DNA of 21,044 nucleotides, from NCBI RefSeq assembly GCF_900116495.1, contig NZ_FPAY01000011.1, positions 60,095 to 81,138 on the forward strand, given 5' to 3'. Below the pieces are notes generated by a model. It ran no database searches, was not told the DNA's origin, and saw only the letters and a program-made list of their open reading frames with translations. The translations under genes were made by a program, and so were the position numbers. This stretch comes from Arthrobacter sp. ov118. Lineage in GTDB: Bacteria > Actinomycetota > Actinomycetes > Actinomycetales > Micrococcaceae. This document shows, piece by piece, positions 7,047 through 14,447 of the stretch (position 1 is the stretch's first letter; each line of letters begins with the position of its first letter).

Positions 7047-8126
7047 ATGAGGCCGAACACCCGGAAGACCGCCGACCGCGTAGCTGTGCTGCCCAGACTG
7101 ATGGCCCTTGCCGGCACACTGATCCTGGCCGTAGCGGGGTGTCAGGCCACGCCGGGGCAGGGAAATCCGAAACCGGGGCACGTATTTGTCATCAACCTTG
7201 AGAACAAGGGCTACGACACCGTCTGGGGCGCGGACTCCGACGCACCCTACCTCGCCAAGACCCTTCGGGATCGGGGGGTTCTCCTCTCCAAGTATTATGC
7301 GATCGCCCACCATTCGAACCCGAACTATCTCGCGCAGATTTCCGGGCAGGCCTCGAATCCCATGACCCGCAACGATTGCGGGACCTACGTTCCTTTTAGG
7401 TCCACCGGCACCGCTTCCCCGGGTCAGTTTGAGGGAACCGGCTGCGTCTACCCTGCATCGGTGCCAACGGTTGCCGGCCAGCTGAGTGCGGCCGGCAAAA
7501 CCTGGAAAGGCTACATGGAGGACATGGGGACCCCCTGCCGCCACCCGGATCCCGGCGCCGAAGACGACAGCCAGGACGCCTCCCCGGGCGACCAGTACGC
7601 CACTCGGCACAACCCCTTCGTTTACTTTGAGGCGATTACTTCGTCTCCGGAATGCCAGCGCAACATCGTGGACTTCACCCAACTCACCCGTGACCTGGGC
7701 TCGGCCGCGACGACGCCGAACCTTTCCTACATCAGCCCGAATCTGTGCAACGACGGCCATGACAGCCCCTGCGTCGACGGAAGGGAGGGCGGCCTGGTCA
7801 GCGCTGACGTCTGGCTCAAGAAGCACGTCCCGGCCATTCTGGACTCCCCGGCCTTCAAGCAGGACGGGATGCTGGTCATCACCTTCGACGAAGCCGAAGG
7901 CAACGAGGCCGGGCCCCCCGGAGTGCCTGGAGGCACAGCAGGAGGCCGCGTCGGCGCCCTTGTCCTCTCACCACTGACCAAAGGCGGCACGGTCTCGGAC
8001 AGGACCTACAACCACTACAGCCTTCTGGCCACCATCGAAGACATCTTCGCCCTGCCCCGCCTCGGCTACGCCGGTGCGCCGGGACTGAACAGCTTCGGAC
8101 CCGACGTCTTCAACTCCGGACACTGA
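7047..8126 (+). CDS. Lipoprotein phosphoesterase / acid phosphatase (SapM/AcpA-like, phosphoesterase family)
   Basis: 359 residues from ATG 7047. The N-terminus has a lipoprotein signal: basic 'RPNTRKTADR', hydrophobic 'LMALAGTLILAVAGC', with lipobox V29-A-G-C32, so the mature protein should be anchored outside the membrane. The rest matches the phosphoesterase family (PF04185) that includes phospholipase C, Francisella AcpA and mycobacterial SapM: 'HVFVINLENKGYDTVWG' (metal-binding start of the domain), 'AHHSNPNYLAQISGQ', 'NLSYISPNLCNDGHD', 'LVITFDEAEGN' (metal ligands) and 'NHYSLLATIEDIF' near the C-terminus. Members hydrolyse phosphomonoesters, including phosphoinositide 3-phosphates. Its length is full for the family and all motifs look intact. 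It is apparently monocistronic. Confidence 0.9.
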   Translation: MRPNTRKTADRVAVLPRLMALAGTLILAVAGCQATPGQGNPKPGHVFVINLENKGYDTVWGADSDAPYLAKTLRDRGVLLSKYYAIAHHSNPNYLAQISGQASNPMTRNDCGTYVPFRSTGTASPGQFEGTGCVYPASVPTVAGQLSAAGKTWKGYMEDMGTPCRHPDPGAEDDSQDASPGDQYATRHNPFVYFEAITSSPECQRNIVDFTQLTRDLGSAATTPNLSYISPNLCNDGHDSPCVDGREGGLVSADVWLKKHVPAILDSPAFKQDGMLVITFDEAEGNEAGPPGVPGGTAGGRVGALVLSPLTKGGTVSDRTYNHYSLLATIEDIFALPRLGYAGAPGLNSFGPDVFNSGH

Positions 8127-8533
8127 CCGCGAACGCCCCGCTCACAACTCCAACGGTACGGCCTCACCAGGCCCCGGTTGACAACGTTCCCGGCACTTCC
8201 TCGAGCCCGCCTGCGGCAAGCTGGGCCCCCAATCACGCTGCTCAGGGGGCGGCTGTCGCAGTACCGGCCAAGCGCTGGATCCGGGCAAGTTCAGCGGGTG
8301 GTCCGGTCCAGTGCTGTTCCAAGGGTTCCATCGCCCGCCTGACGGATGACCGGGGCAGGACCAGGGCCAACCCGAATGGCTTCTTCACCCTTCTGCGATC
8401 AGCGCAGGGGTTCCCCTCCCCGCGCGGCTTCCGGGAAGAGCAGCCGTTCACCTGGACCTGGACCGGGCAGGAATCGCGTGGAAGCTTGACCCACGACTCG
8501 GCCCGGACCAACGGTGCTGCTGCCGTATTACGC
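8127..8533. other. Gene-free stretch before the nuclease remnant
   Basis: The plus-strand frame that becomes the nuclease is open through most of this stretch ('LTDDRGRTRANPNGFF' and onward), but it shows no resemblance to the family's usual N-terminus and has no in-frame start. It may be unrelated DNA joined to the truncated nuclease. Confidence 0.4.
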
Positions 8534-9160
8534 CTGGACAAGCGCCTGGCGGCCGTTACCGGCGTGGGTATTGACGGCAGCAAGCTCCCGACGCCGGGCA
8601 GGCCGGGCAGCGGGACGTGTTGGCCCAGGAAGTAGCAGACGGGGGAGCGGGTCTATGCCCGGAACGACATTGACCGCGGCCGCCTGGTCCGCCGGTCCTT
8701 GGCGGTCTGGGGCGACACCCGGGCCGAGGCCCAGACCGCGAACGAGGACTTTTTCCACTACACGAACGCCGCCCCGCAGGCGGCCAAGTTCAACCAAGGC
8801 CTGGAACTATGGCTCGGCATCGAGTCCTATCTACAGGAGCATGCAGCCCAATACCGGAGCCGGATCGCCGTCTTCACCGGCCCCATCTTCAGCGCCGTCG
8901 ACCCCGTGTACCGGGGCGTGGACATCCCGCTGCGCTTCTTCAAGGTCGCCGCCTTCATCCACCAGGGTGCGCTGGCGGCCACCGGCTACGTGGTGGACCA
9001 GTCCCCGCAGCTGTCGGACCTGCCCGACATTCCGCGGCCCGGGGTCATTGATGACAGCCCGCCGCTGGGCCCTTTCCGGACGTTCCAGACACCAGTTCGG
9101 GGGACATCGCCGAGCTGACCGGCCTGGACCTGGACCAGCTGGTGCACACGGAGGCACCCC
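8534..9160 (+). pseudogene. DNA/RNA non-specific endonuclease (NUC1/EndoG family), inactivated
   Basis: The plus-strand frame reads 'LDKRLAAVTGVGIDGSKL', then stops at TAG 8633-8635, then continues in the same frame with 'QTGERVYARNDIDRGRLVRR', 'VWGDTRAEAQTANEDFFHYT', 'NAAPQAAKFNQ', 'FTGPIFSAVDPVYRGVDIP' and 'GALAATGYVVDQSPQ'. These are ordered motifs of the non-specific endonuclease family, sugar-nonspecific Mg-dependent nucleases. Three faults are visible: the amber codon; the active-site DRGH changed to DRGR (codon CGC at 8681-8683 where His is expected), removing the general base; and a frameshift near 9097-9102, after which the family C-terminus 'DIAELTGLDLDQL' is in another frame. The N-terminus is also missing. 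Family identity is secure from the motifs. Confidence 0.85.
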
Positions 9161-9309
9161 CGCCCGATTTTTGTACCTCGCCGCGCGTCGACCAACCCCC
9201 GCGCGCTTTGACCGCTCGTCCGCCTCGCACCGTCCCCGCCCGGACAGGGCACCTTTCCCTCACAAAGCACCAAAAGGCTGAAGAGCTTGGATACACCGGA
9301 AGGAACAAC

Positions 9310-9561
9310 ATGAATGCGGAAATGCAAGTAGCGCCCGTCCTGATGCCAGGGCCCCAGACTCGCTCACTCAGCTACCACAACTGGGTCCACCTAAACCCGG
9401 GCGACAGAGTCATCGTCAAACGAAGTGGGTTCGCCCCGGAACATGGCACCGTGGACGACGTTGGCGAAGACGCCTCATACTTCTGGGTTTGGATTGATGG
9501 CCGGCGCCGAACTCTCATCTTTCATGGCGACGGATCGGCCATTCAGAAAATCCTCCCCTAG
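9310..9561 (+). CDS. Small protein with SH3/KOW-like beta domain, 83 residues
   Basis: ATG 9310 has GGAAGGA at ideal distance. After a flexible N-terminal thirty residues the protein reads 'NWVHLNPGDRVIVKRSGFAP' then 'EHGTVDDVGEDASYFWVWID' and 'GRRRTLIFHGDG'. The GDRV-then-GTV-then-FWVWxDG pattern is what small SH3-like barrels show. It ends with TAG. The frame continues open upstream into the nuclease remnant, but the ribosome binding site and composition mark 9310 as the start. The function is unknown; such domains often bind nucleic acid or peptides. Confidence 0.7.
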   Translation: MNAEMQVAPVLMPGPQTRSLSYHNWVHLNPGDRVIVKRSGFAPEHGTVDDVGEDASYFWVWIDGRRRTLIFHGDGSAIQKILP

Positions 9562-9674
9562 CCGCACGCCACCTTTCATCCCACCTGCGACGAGGACGGG
9601 CCTCTCGAAACCCTTACGTTTTGAGACGGGAAGGATTCGAGACACCGGGTTGGATGGGGAACTTCCCCGCGCCT

Positions 9675-10717
9675 TCACGACAGGCGCAGTGTCTTCTCAA
9701 TACCGATGAGAAGGCGCACGCCGAGTGCGTCCACCGTTCGACCAGCGTTACTGAGGACAACAACTGCGGCTTCGAGTTCTGGCAGTAGGCCCAGATAGCT
9801 CGTGCTCCCCGCGGTTGCCCCGTTGTGGCAGAGGACTGTGTGTGGGGTGCCTCGTAAGGGGGACAGATGCCATCCGAGTCTGACCTGGACCCAACGGTTC
9901 GCTTTCGCTCGCGGTTGCTGTGCGGTGATCAGGGCCTCTGGTTTCCTGGAATCGCCCGGCACTAGGTTTTGGTGATCGAACTCAAGGAGATCATGGGCCG
10001 TGGATCTAAGGGCGCCCGCACCAGGCATCGAGCCTAGGTCCCAATCCGGAATCGGCCTGTGTCCCCGGGAGTGCGCCTGTATGTAGCGGTCACCGAACTC
10101 GGGGCGGCGCTGAATATGCGTCTCCGGCAGCCCCAGTGGAGCGGTGACTCTGTTGTAGATGACCTGCTCGAAGGGGATTCCGTCGTGCCGGCTCAGGGCT
10201 TCACCGAGGAGTGCCGCCCCAAAATTGGAGTACCGCAGGCGCTTTCCCGGTGCGGGCCACGGGCGTGCGGCCGCCAGGGCAGCCTCCAAGTCGGCTCTGC
10301 TGAAGTTGCTGTAGGGGTCCGCCGGGGTCGCCGTGCTTGCCGCCTGAGTCCCGCTGGGAGCCGGGGAAGTCCCGAAGTGTGGCTGGCAAGCTGGCCCAGC
10401 GTGATGGCCGAGGCGTTTGGATGCGAGGATGTCGGAAGGAGCGATGCCAGTGGAGTGTCTAGGGAGAGCTCGCTGGAGGTCACGGCGTCGGCCAGGGCCA
10501 AGGCCGTGAAGACCTTGGTGATTGAGCCGATCTGGAAAACTGCATCACCCCTCGGCTTGGCCTGGCCACGACCGGCGAACCCTGACACGACGCGAGTGGG
10601 ACCTATGCTTGCTCCGACAACGACGCCCACATGCTTTGCGACGAGCGGTCGGGTGATCGCATCGACCATCGCCCTCAAATTCGCCACCGCTTCTGGCGGG
10701 CCGTGATCGCCGTCCAT
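9675..10717 (-). pseudogene. Serine beta-lactamase family protein (class C/esterase type), frameshifted
   Basis: Reading from ATG 10717 (AGGA just upstream), the first frame has 'FQIGSITKVFTALALADAV', the S-x-x-K motif with Ser65/Lys68, and 'LGQLASHTSGLPRLPAGL'. The protein then continues in another frame: 'DPYSNFSRADLEAALAAARP', 'RLRYSNFGAALLGEALSRHD' with the Y-S-N motif, and 'VLCHNGATAGSTSYLGLLP' with HNGATAG in the place of the KTG box. The switch needs a 1-nt indel at about 10320-10350. The family (PF00144) covers AmpC-like beta-lactamases, penicillin-binding proteins and esterases; without an export signal and with HxG rather than KTG, esterase/peptidase-type is more likely than a resistance enzyme. 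Apart from the single shift the gene is full length, so a sequencing error is possible. Confidence 0.85.
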
Positions 10718-10853
10718 AGCAGGTCCTGTCTCTACAATCGTTGTCTCTGCCCCGGGCCGTCGACTTCGCCCTCGGCACTGGCTGCCGCCCTGTCGGTGAC
10801 GTTGATGATAGTCGTTGTGTTTCGGCCCGCCCTGTGACTGCTGGGCCCCGGCG

Positions 10854-11141
10854 TCATTCGACCATGTCGATCAGCCGACGTACTGCGGTGACATGGTCCC
10901 GCAGAGCCTGTCTACCGGCATTGGTTAGTCCGACCCACGTGGTCCGCCTCCCCGCGTGGGAGCTCTTTCGGCTGTGCAGGTAGCCGGCGTCGACCAGCGT
11001 GGAGACGTGTTTGGACAGCACAGAGTCACTGACCTCAAGAACGTCCCGCAACGTCGCGAACTCCGCCTCGGACACCGCGGACAGCATCGTGACGAGCTGC
11101 AGCCGCGCCGGGGCGTGGATCAGCAGATCGAGCCCTTCCAT
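10854..11141 (-). CDS. Winged-helix transcriptional regulator (MarR/HTH_34 type)
   Basis: 95 residues. 'APARLQLVTMLSAVSEAEFA' is the first helix pair, 'LRDVLEVSDSVLSKHVSTLV' the helix-turn-helix, and 'GYLHSRKSSHAGRRTTWVGL' the beta wing, followed by the typical 'TNAGRQALRDHV' helix. This is the compact winged-helix domain that is often paired with an integral membrane protein. Its ATG (11141-11139) shares one base with the upstream gene's TGA, giving strict translational coupling. It likely represses its own operon through the GGAAAGT palindromes just upstream of the membrane gene (11696-11733); that link is inference from position. Confidence 0.9.
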   Translation of the reverse strand: MEGLDLLIHAPARLQLVTMLSAVSEAEFATLRDVLEVSDSVLSKHVSTLVDAGYLHSRKSSHAGRRTTWVGLTNAGRQALRDHVTAVRRLIDMVE

Positions 11142-11704
11142 CAGCCAAAGACCACTAATCCCGCGATCCCCAGGCAGGCGAGCACGGCCAGGACACCGAG
11201 CATGCGCGGGGAGACGCCACGGGCGTGGGCGGCAGGATTACTGCGGTAGGTGTGCCACCAGTGCCGAGCGCCGAGCGCACAGCCGATTCCTCCGGCCACA
11301 GCCGCCGCGGCGACGAGCCACCACAGTGATGCGAAGGCGGCCCAGACCCCTGCGGCGAACGCGCCGAGGTAGATGAGTGAGTCCGAGGCCCCGGCTGCTA
11401 GGACGATGTGGCTGACCAGCCCGTCGACCCTGACCCCGTTGATCCGGCGGAACCGGTGCAGCAGGAGCGCTGCAGTCCCCAGGAAGGCTGCCAGCCCGAC
11501 CAGCACGACAACTAACCCGGTGACGGTCTGGGCGGCGATCCCGTAGGCGGCGGTGGCAAGCTGCAAGGCGACCGCGGCAGCAAGCAGCGGAAACAGGCCC
11601 GCCGGCAACCGCAAACCATCGGTCAGTCGTCGGAGTGCCTTGTCCGCCACGGCCAGGGCTTCGCGCGGGTCCTCAGGCTCCTGCTGAATAGGCGTACTTT
11701 CCAT
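11141..11704 (-). CDS. Multi-pass membrane protein, partner of the winged-helix regulator
   Basis: 187 residues from ATG 11704. The frame extends upstream to 11797, but the promoter -10 lies between, and the -10 spacing puts transcription start at this ATG. After a hydrophilic 25-residue cytoplasmic start there are about five hydrophobic segments: 'LPAGLFPLLAAAVALQLATA', 'TVTGLVVVLVGLAAFLGTAA', 'HIVLAAGASDSLIYLGAFAA', 'LWWLVAAAAVAGGIGCALGA' and 'MLGVLAVLACLGIAGLVVFG'. No transport or catalytic motif is visible. It overlaps the regulator gene by one base. Similar membrane protein/HTH pairs are common in actinomycetes and generally uncharacterised. Confidence 0.85.
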   Translation of the reverse strand: MESTPIQQEPEDPREALAVADKALRRLTDGLRLPAGLFPLLAAAVALQLATAAYGIAAQTVTGLVVVLVGLAAFLGTAALLLHRFRRINGVRVDGLVSHIVLAAGASDSLIYLGAFAAGVWAAFASLWWLVAAAAVAGGIGCALGARHWWHTYRSNPAAHARGVSPRMLGVLAVLACLGIAGLVVFG

Positions 11705-11733
11705 GTTGGAAAGTATAAATGCAACTTTCCAAC
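11696..11733 (-). promoter_or_regulatory. Palindromic operator with three GGAAAGT half-sites
   Basis: GTTGGAAAGT at 11705-11714 and ACTTTCCAAC at 11724-11733 form a perfect 10-bp inverted repeat with a 9-nt spacer. A third half-site, ACTTTCCA at 11696-11703, makes a second palindrome with the first (8-bp arms, 3-nt spacer). The main palindrome covers the -10 and most of the spacer of the promoter and the third half-site covers the start codon, an arrangement that fits a repressor blocking RNA polymerase. Confidence 0.85.
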
Positions 11734-11740
11734 CCGGCAA
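11705..11740 (-). promoter_or_regulatory. Promoter of the membrane protein/regulator operon, leaderless
   Basis: On the minus strand TTGCCG (11740-11735) and TATACT (11717-11712) are separated by exactly 17 nt. The start codon ATG (11704) begins eight bases after the -10, so transcription is expected to start at the A of ATG, and no Shine-Dalgarno is present. Leaderless mRNAs are common in actinobacteria. Confidence 0.8.
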
Positions 11741-12069
11741 GTAAGCGGCTGTTGAGCGGGGCGTCTGGAATCCGACGAGGGCAGGAGCGCGGCACAAGAC
11801 AGGTAGCGACTACGCGTTTGTCTTGAATGAGGAGCTTCTAGGCTCAAAGTGTCGGCGGATCGGTCAAGAGTCCTTGGATGAGACCGGTCAGCAGTCCCTG
11901 CAGTGACGTGTTCTGCTGTGGGGCATTTCGGTCCCGGCCGCTCTGCGTGCCGGGATTGACCTTCGGGAGGCCGACGGCGGTGAGCCCTCGAGACCCGGTT
12001 CTTCCCAGACGCCGCCGGTCTCCCTGGAGGACTTCACCTGCCTAACTAGCTCAGTCGCCGCTCATTCCG
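11741..12069. other. Gene-free stretch
   Basis: No supported frame on either strand. The plus strand may once have encoded more of the kinase whose last residues follow at 12070, but I cannot recognise the H, N or G boxes here. Confidence 0.4.
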
Positions 12070-12159
12070 GGCGTGCTGGCCATCGGCTCCATCCGTGCCA
12101 GGGAGAGCCCGCTGGGGCACTGCCGCTTCGAGCTGACGTTTCCCGCGTCCGGTGAGTAA
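12070..12159 (+). pseudogene. Sensor histidine kinase, extreme C-terminal remnant
   Basis: The frame ending at TAA 12157-12159 reads 'VLAIGSIRARESPLGHCRFE' followed by 'LTFPASGE'. This looks like the last strand pair of a HisKA/HATPase_c kinase ('HGGsi.ar.SPlGG.rFel.fP'). Nothing of the rest of the kinase is recognisable upstream. It lies directly beside a response regulator, but on the opposite strand with converging 3' ends, so it is not simply the truncated downstream kinase of that operon. The match is short. Confidence 0.45.
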
Positions 12160-12168
12160 GGCGGGCGC

Positions 12169-12879
12169 CTACGTTTCGGAGGAGCGGGGGCCATCGTTCC
12201 CCGGGTCCTGGTCGGCACTGAGCATGTACCCGGTACCCCTCACCGTGGTCAGTGTTTGGAGGCCGAAGGGAACATCAATCTTGCCCCTGAGGTAACCGAT
12301 GTAGACCTCTACCACGTTGTCCCCGCCCTCAAAAGCCGGGTCCCACACGTTATTGAGTATCTCGGCCTTGGTCACGATCTGGTCGTGGCGCCGCATGAGG
12401 TACTCCAGGAGCCCGTACTCCCGCGGGGTGATTTTGATCGCCGTGTCCCCCCGAAGCACCCTGCGCGTGAGAGGGTCCAGCGTCAGCGTACCGAGGGTCA
12501 ACACCGCGGGACGCTCCCGGCCCCCGCGCCGGCTGAGCGCCCAGATCCGCCTCACCAGCACCGGAAAGCTGAAAGGCTTGGTCAGATAGTCATCAGCCCC
12601 CAGATCAAACGCATCGGCCTGATCGTACTCGCCGTCCTTCGCCGTGAGCATCAGCACCGGAGTCCAGTTTCTCGCCTCCCGAAGCTCCTTCAGCACGTCG
12701 TAGCCGTTCTTTTGGGGCAGCATCAGATCGAGCAGGACGACGTCATAGGAGTTTTCTGTCGCCGCCCACAGACCACTGACGCCGTCGTGCATGACGTCCA
12801 CGACAAACCCTTCATTCGTCAGGCCGCGGCGGACCGCTTCGGCGAGACCCCTCTCGTCGTCCACGACCAGAATCCGCAT
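12169..12879 (-). CDS. OmpR/PhoB-family response regulator
   Basis: 236 residues from ATG 12879, chosen because the receiver domain begins 'MRILVVDDE' and GAGGGG precedes it; the frame is open much further upstream but without coding character. The receiver domain (1-115) has the acidic pair Asp7/Asp8, phosphoacceptor Asp51 in 'VVLLDLMLP', Thr79 and Lys101 in 'YLTKPF'. The C-terminal winged helix (about 130-225) has 'LTLDPLTRRVLRGDTAIKIT', 'REYGLLEYLMRR', 'ILNNVWDPAFEGGDNVVEVY' and 'VRGTGYML'. All switch residues are intact, so the protein should be functional. No cognate kinase gene follows; the operon ends here. A TAG serves as its stop codon. Confidence 0.95.
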   Translation of the reverse strand: MRILVVDDERGLAEAVRRGLTNEGFVVDVMHDGVSGLWAATENSYDVVLLDLMLPQKNGYDVLKELREARNWTPVLMLTAKDGEYDQADAFDLGADDYLTKPFSFPVLVRRIWALSRRGGRERPAVLTLGTLTLDPLTRRVLRGDTAIKITPREYGLLEYLMRRHDQIVTKAEILNNVWDPAFEGGDNVVEVYIGYLRGKIDVPFGLQTLTTVRGTGYMLSADQDPGNDGPRSSET

Positions 12880-13115
12880 CCGGCCCCCTCTCCCCGGTAC
12901 AGGCAGTATGTGACAGCGGATTGAGCAGATCCTGAGAAACCTTGGCCGGTACGTAAATCCGCAGGCCCAGTAACGCGGTAGGCCAAGCCCATGTTCCATG
13001 TAGGGCATGACAACGTTGGCCGCTACCGAACCGATGGCGAGGCGAGCGGGCAACCACGTCATCCGTTTGTTAGACCCTCGGAATGCGTTCTGCAAGGAGG
13101 AGAAGAACCACGCGT

Positions 13116-13472
13116 TTAGCTCTTGGGCGGGCGGCCCCGGGTTCGCCCGGTCTGCCAGCCGGGAACGGCGTCGCCCAGGAGTTTGATCTTGGCCGGGTCG
13201 AGTTCGCCGCGGCGGTGTTTGTACCGCTGGGTGTGGATCCAGACTCCGAGGGTGTGTTCCCGCGCTGAAGCGCAATGGCGGTGGCGAGGCCAGTCGTTGC
13301 CTCCGGCGCGAAAGGCCACGAGCGCGGCGAGCCGCTCGTGCCACCTTGCATCGTCCGCCGCTGTCCTGGCGTTCCCGGCCCACCCGGGAACCCGGTCGGG
13401 ACGGTCGCGGTAGGCCGGATGAAGGGTGCCGTCGCCTGCTTTGCGCCGACGGTCAGAGAGCCACCGGGCCAT
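13116..13472 (-). CDS. Helicase-associated (HA) domain protein, probable fragment
   Basis: 118 residues from ATG 13472; in-frame similarity extends a little further upstream ('GLSSATSERSMARWLSDRRR') before a TGA, so the original gene was longer. The sequence shows the end of one HA repeat ('WLSDRRRKAGDGTL...VPGW') and one complete repeat: 'WHERLAALVAFRAGGNDWPR', 'LGVWIHTQRYKHRRGELDPA', 'LLGDAVPGW', followed by a basic 'RTRGRPPKS' tail. HA repeats (PF03457) follow DEAD-type helicase cores and are thought to bind nucleic acid; in actinomycetes, stand-alone multi-repeat proteins are common in accessory regions. No helicase motor is present within the window, so this is an isolated tail or remnant. 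Confidence 0.6.
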   Translation of the reverse strand: MARWLSDRRRKAGDGTLHPAYRDRPDRVPGWAGNARTAADDARWHERLAALVAFRAGGNDWPRHRHCASAREHTLGVWIHTQRYKHRRGELDPAKIKLLGDAVPGWQTGRTRGRPPKS

Positions 13473-13791
13473 CGACCGTTCCGACGTCGCACTGGACAGT
13501 CCCCCTGCTCAGGTCAAGGGTGTTCGATTTCGAGTTGACCTCGGTGAGCAGGTCCGTCATGTAAGCGCCCCAGTCAAAGTATGCCACCTGGCCCCTCGTT
13601 GGCCCGAGAGAAGTAGGCTGCTAGTTCTGGTGCAAGCCGAACTTTCGCCTGGGACTCAAGAGACCCGTGGCGGATCCGAGTCGAGGTGACACCACTGGTG
13701 ATGGACCCGGTGTACGGACAGGATTGAGACGACGCCCCGCGTGCCTCTGAGGACGGTTGTATTGATCGGCATGGTTGCCGACCATTGAAGA
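13473..13791. other. Gene-poor stretch
   Basis: A 35-codon minus-strand frame (13560-13453) overlaps the 5' end of the HA-domain fragment and is not supported by a clear ribosome binding site. Otherwise nothing coding is visible. The promoter of the lipoprotein gene at 13792 should be within it, but no clear hexamers are seen. Confidence 0.4.
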
Positions 13792-14343
13792 ATGGGAATC
13801 AAGGACAAGCGGCACCTGCTTGCGGTCGCCCTGTGCCTGCTGACCCCTCTTGGCGGTGTGACGGCGTGCGCCTACAACTACCCCGAGCCCGAGCCCGTGC
13901 ACACCCCAACAGCTGACCCTGCGCCTGCAACAGCACCCCCGCAGCCGTACAACAACACGCAGGTCCTGGAGCATGAAGCTAAGAACTACGCTGAGCTGGA
14001 GCGGCTCCTTACGGCTTCACCGGGCCCAGTCCTCCTATCCGATGCGGGACCACTGGATGGCCCACTTAGGGGATTTGGCAAATTGGAGGAGGTGCCGGCG
14101 GCCGGGCAGTACACCGTCACCGCAGCCTGCGTCGGTGCTTCCGGTGCGAAAGTTTTCGTTGGACAGGAGCATCCGGGTGCCCCTTTTCAGCCGGTGGAGC
14201 TCACTCTGGATTGCACCGGTGCCACTTCACAGGTCCTGGCGCTTCAGCAGGGGTACGTTTTCGCTCATCTGTTCCTGCCCGGCCCGGGCGACACCCCCTG
14301 GACAGGGGCGGTTGGCGGGGTGCGGGTAACCGGAGGCAGTTGA
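13792..14343 (+). CDS. Hypothetical lipoprotein
   Basis: 183 residues from ATG 13792. The N-terminus is a lipoprotein signal: 'MGIKDKRHLLAVALCLLTPL' followed by 'GGVTAC', with the cysteine of V-T-A-C as lipidation site. A Pro/Thr/Ala-rich linker (about residues 30-52) follows, as in many Gram-positive surface lipoproteins. The C-terminal domain is beta-rich ('GQYTVTAACVGASGAKVFVG', 'VELTLDCTGATSQVLAL'), with two cysteines that could form a disulfide outside the cell. I do not recognise a family. It converges on the minus-strand phosphodiesterase-fold gene about 100 bases downstream. Confidence 0.8.
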   Translation: MGIKDKRHLLAVALCLLTPLGGVTACAYNYPEPEPVHTPTADPAPATAPPQPYNNTQVLEHEAKNYAELERLLTASPGPVLLSDAGPLDGPLRGFGKLEEVPAAGQYTVTAACVGASGAKVFVGQEHPGAPFQPVELTLDCTGATSQVLALQQGYVFAHLFLPGPGDTPWTGAVGGVRVTGGS

Positions 14344-14447
14344 CCTTCCGAAAGCCGGTGCCCACTACTCAAGGCCCGGCTCACTGCCACCCGATCAGGA
14401 CCAAAAGCACCCTAATCGTCTGCGGTAGAAGGAGCCTCTGCCGCACT

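Noticed and set aside
9142..9309. Longer version of the 83-residue small protein starting at 9142
   Set aside because: The stretch is the frameshifted end of the nuclease plus non-coding DNA; ATG 9310 has the ribosome binding site.
10059..10706. 215-codon plus-strand frame
   Set aside because: It is antisense to the beta-lactamase family gene, whose motifs are clear, and shows no motif of its own.
12880..13383. N-terminal extension of the response regulator (404-residue frame)
   Set aside because: The receiver domain starts at ATG 12879 with its own ribosome binding site; the extension has no family similarity and part of it lies antiparallel or out of frame to the HA-domain fragment.
13453..13560. 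35-codon minus-strand ORF overlapping the HA-domain fragment
   Set aside because: It has only a weak purine run upstream and overlaps, in another frame, a region with clear HA-repeat similarity.
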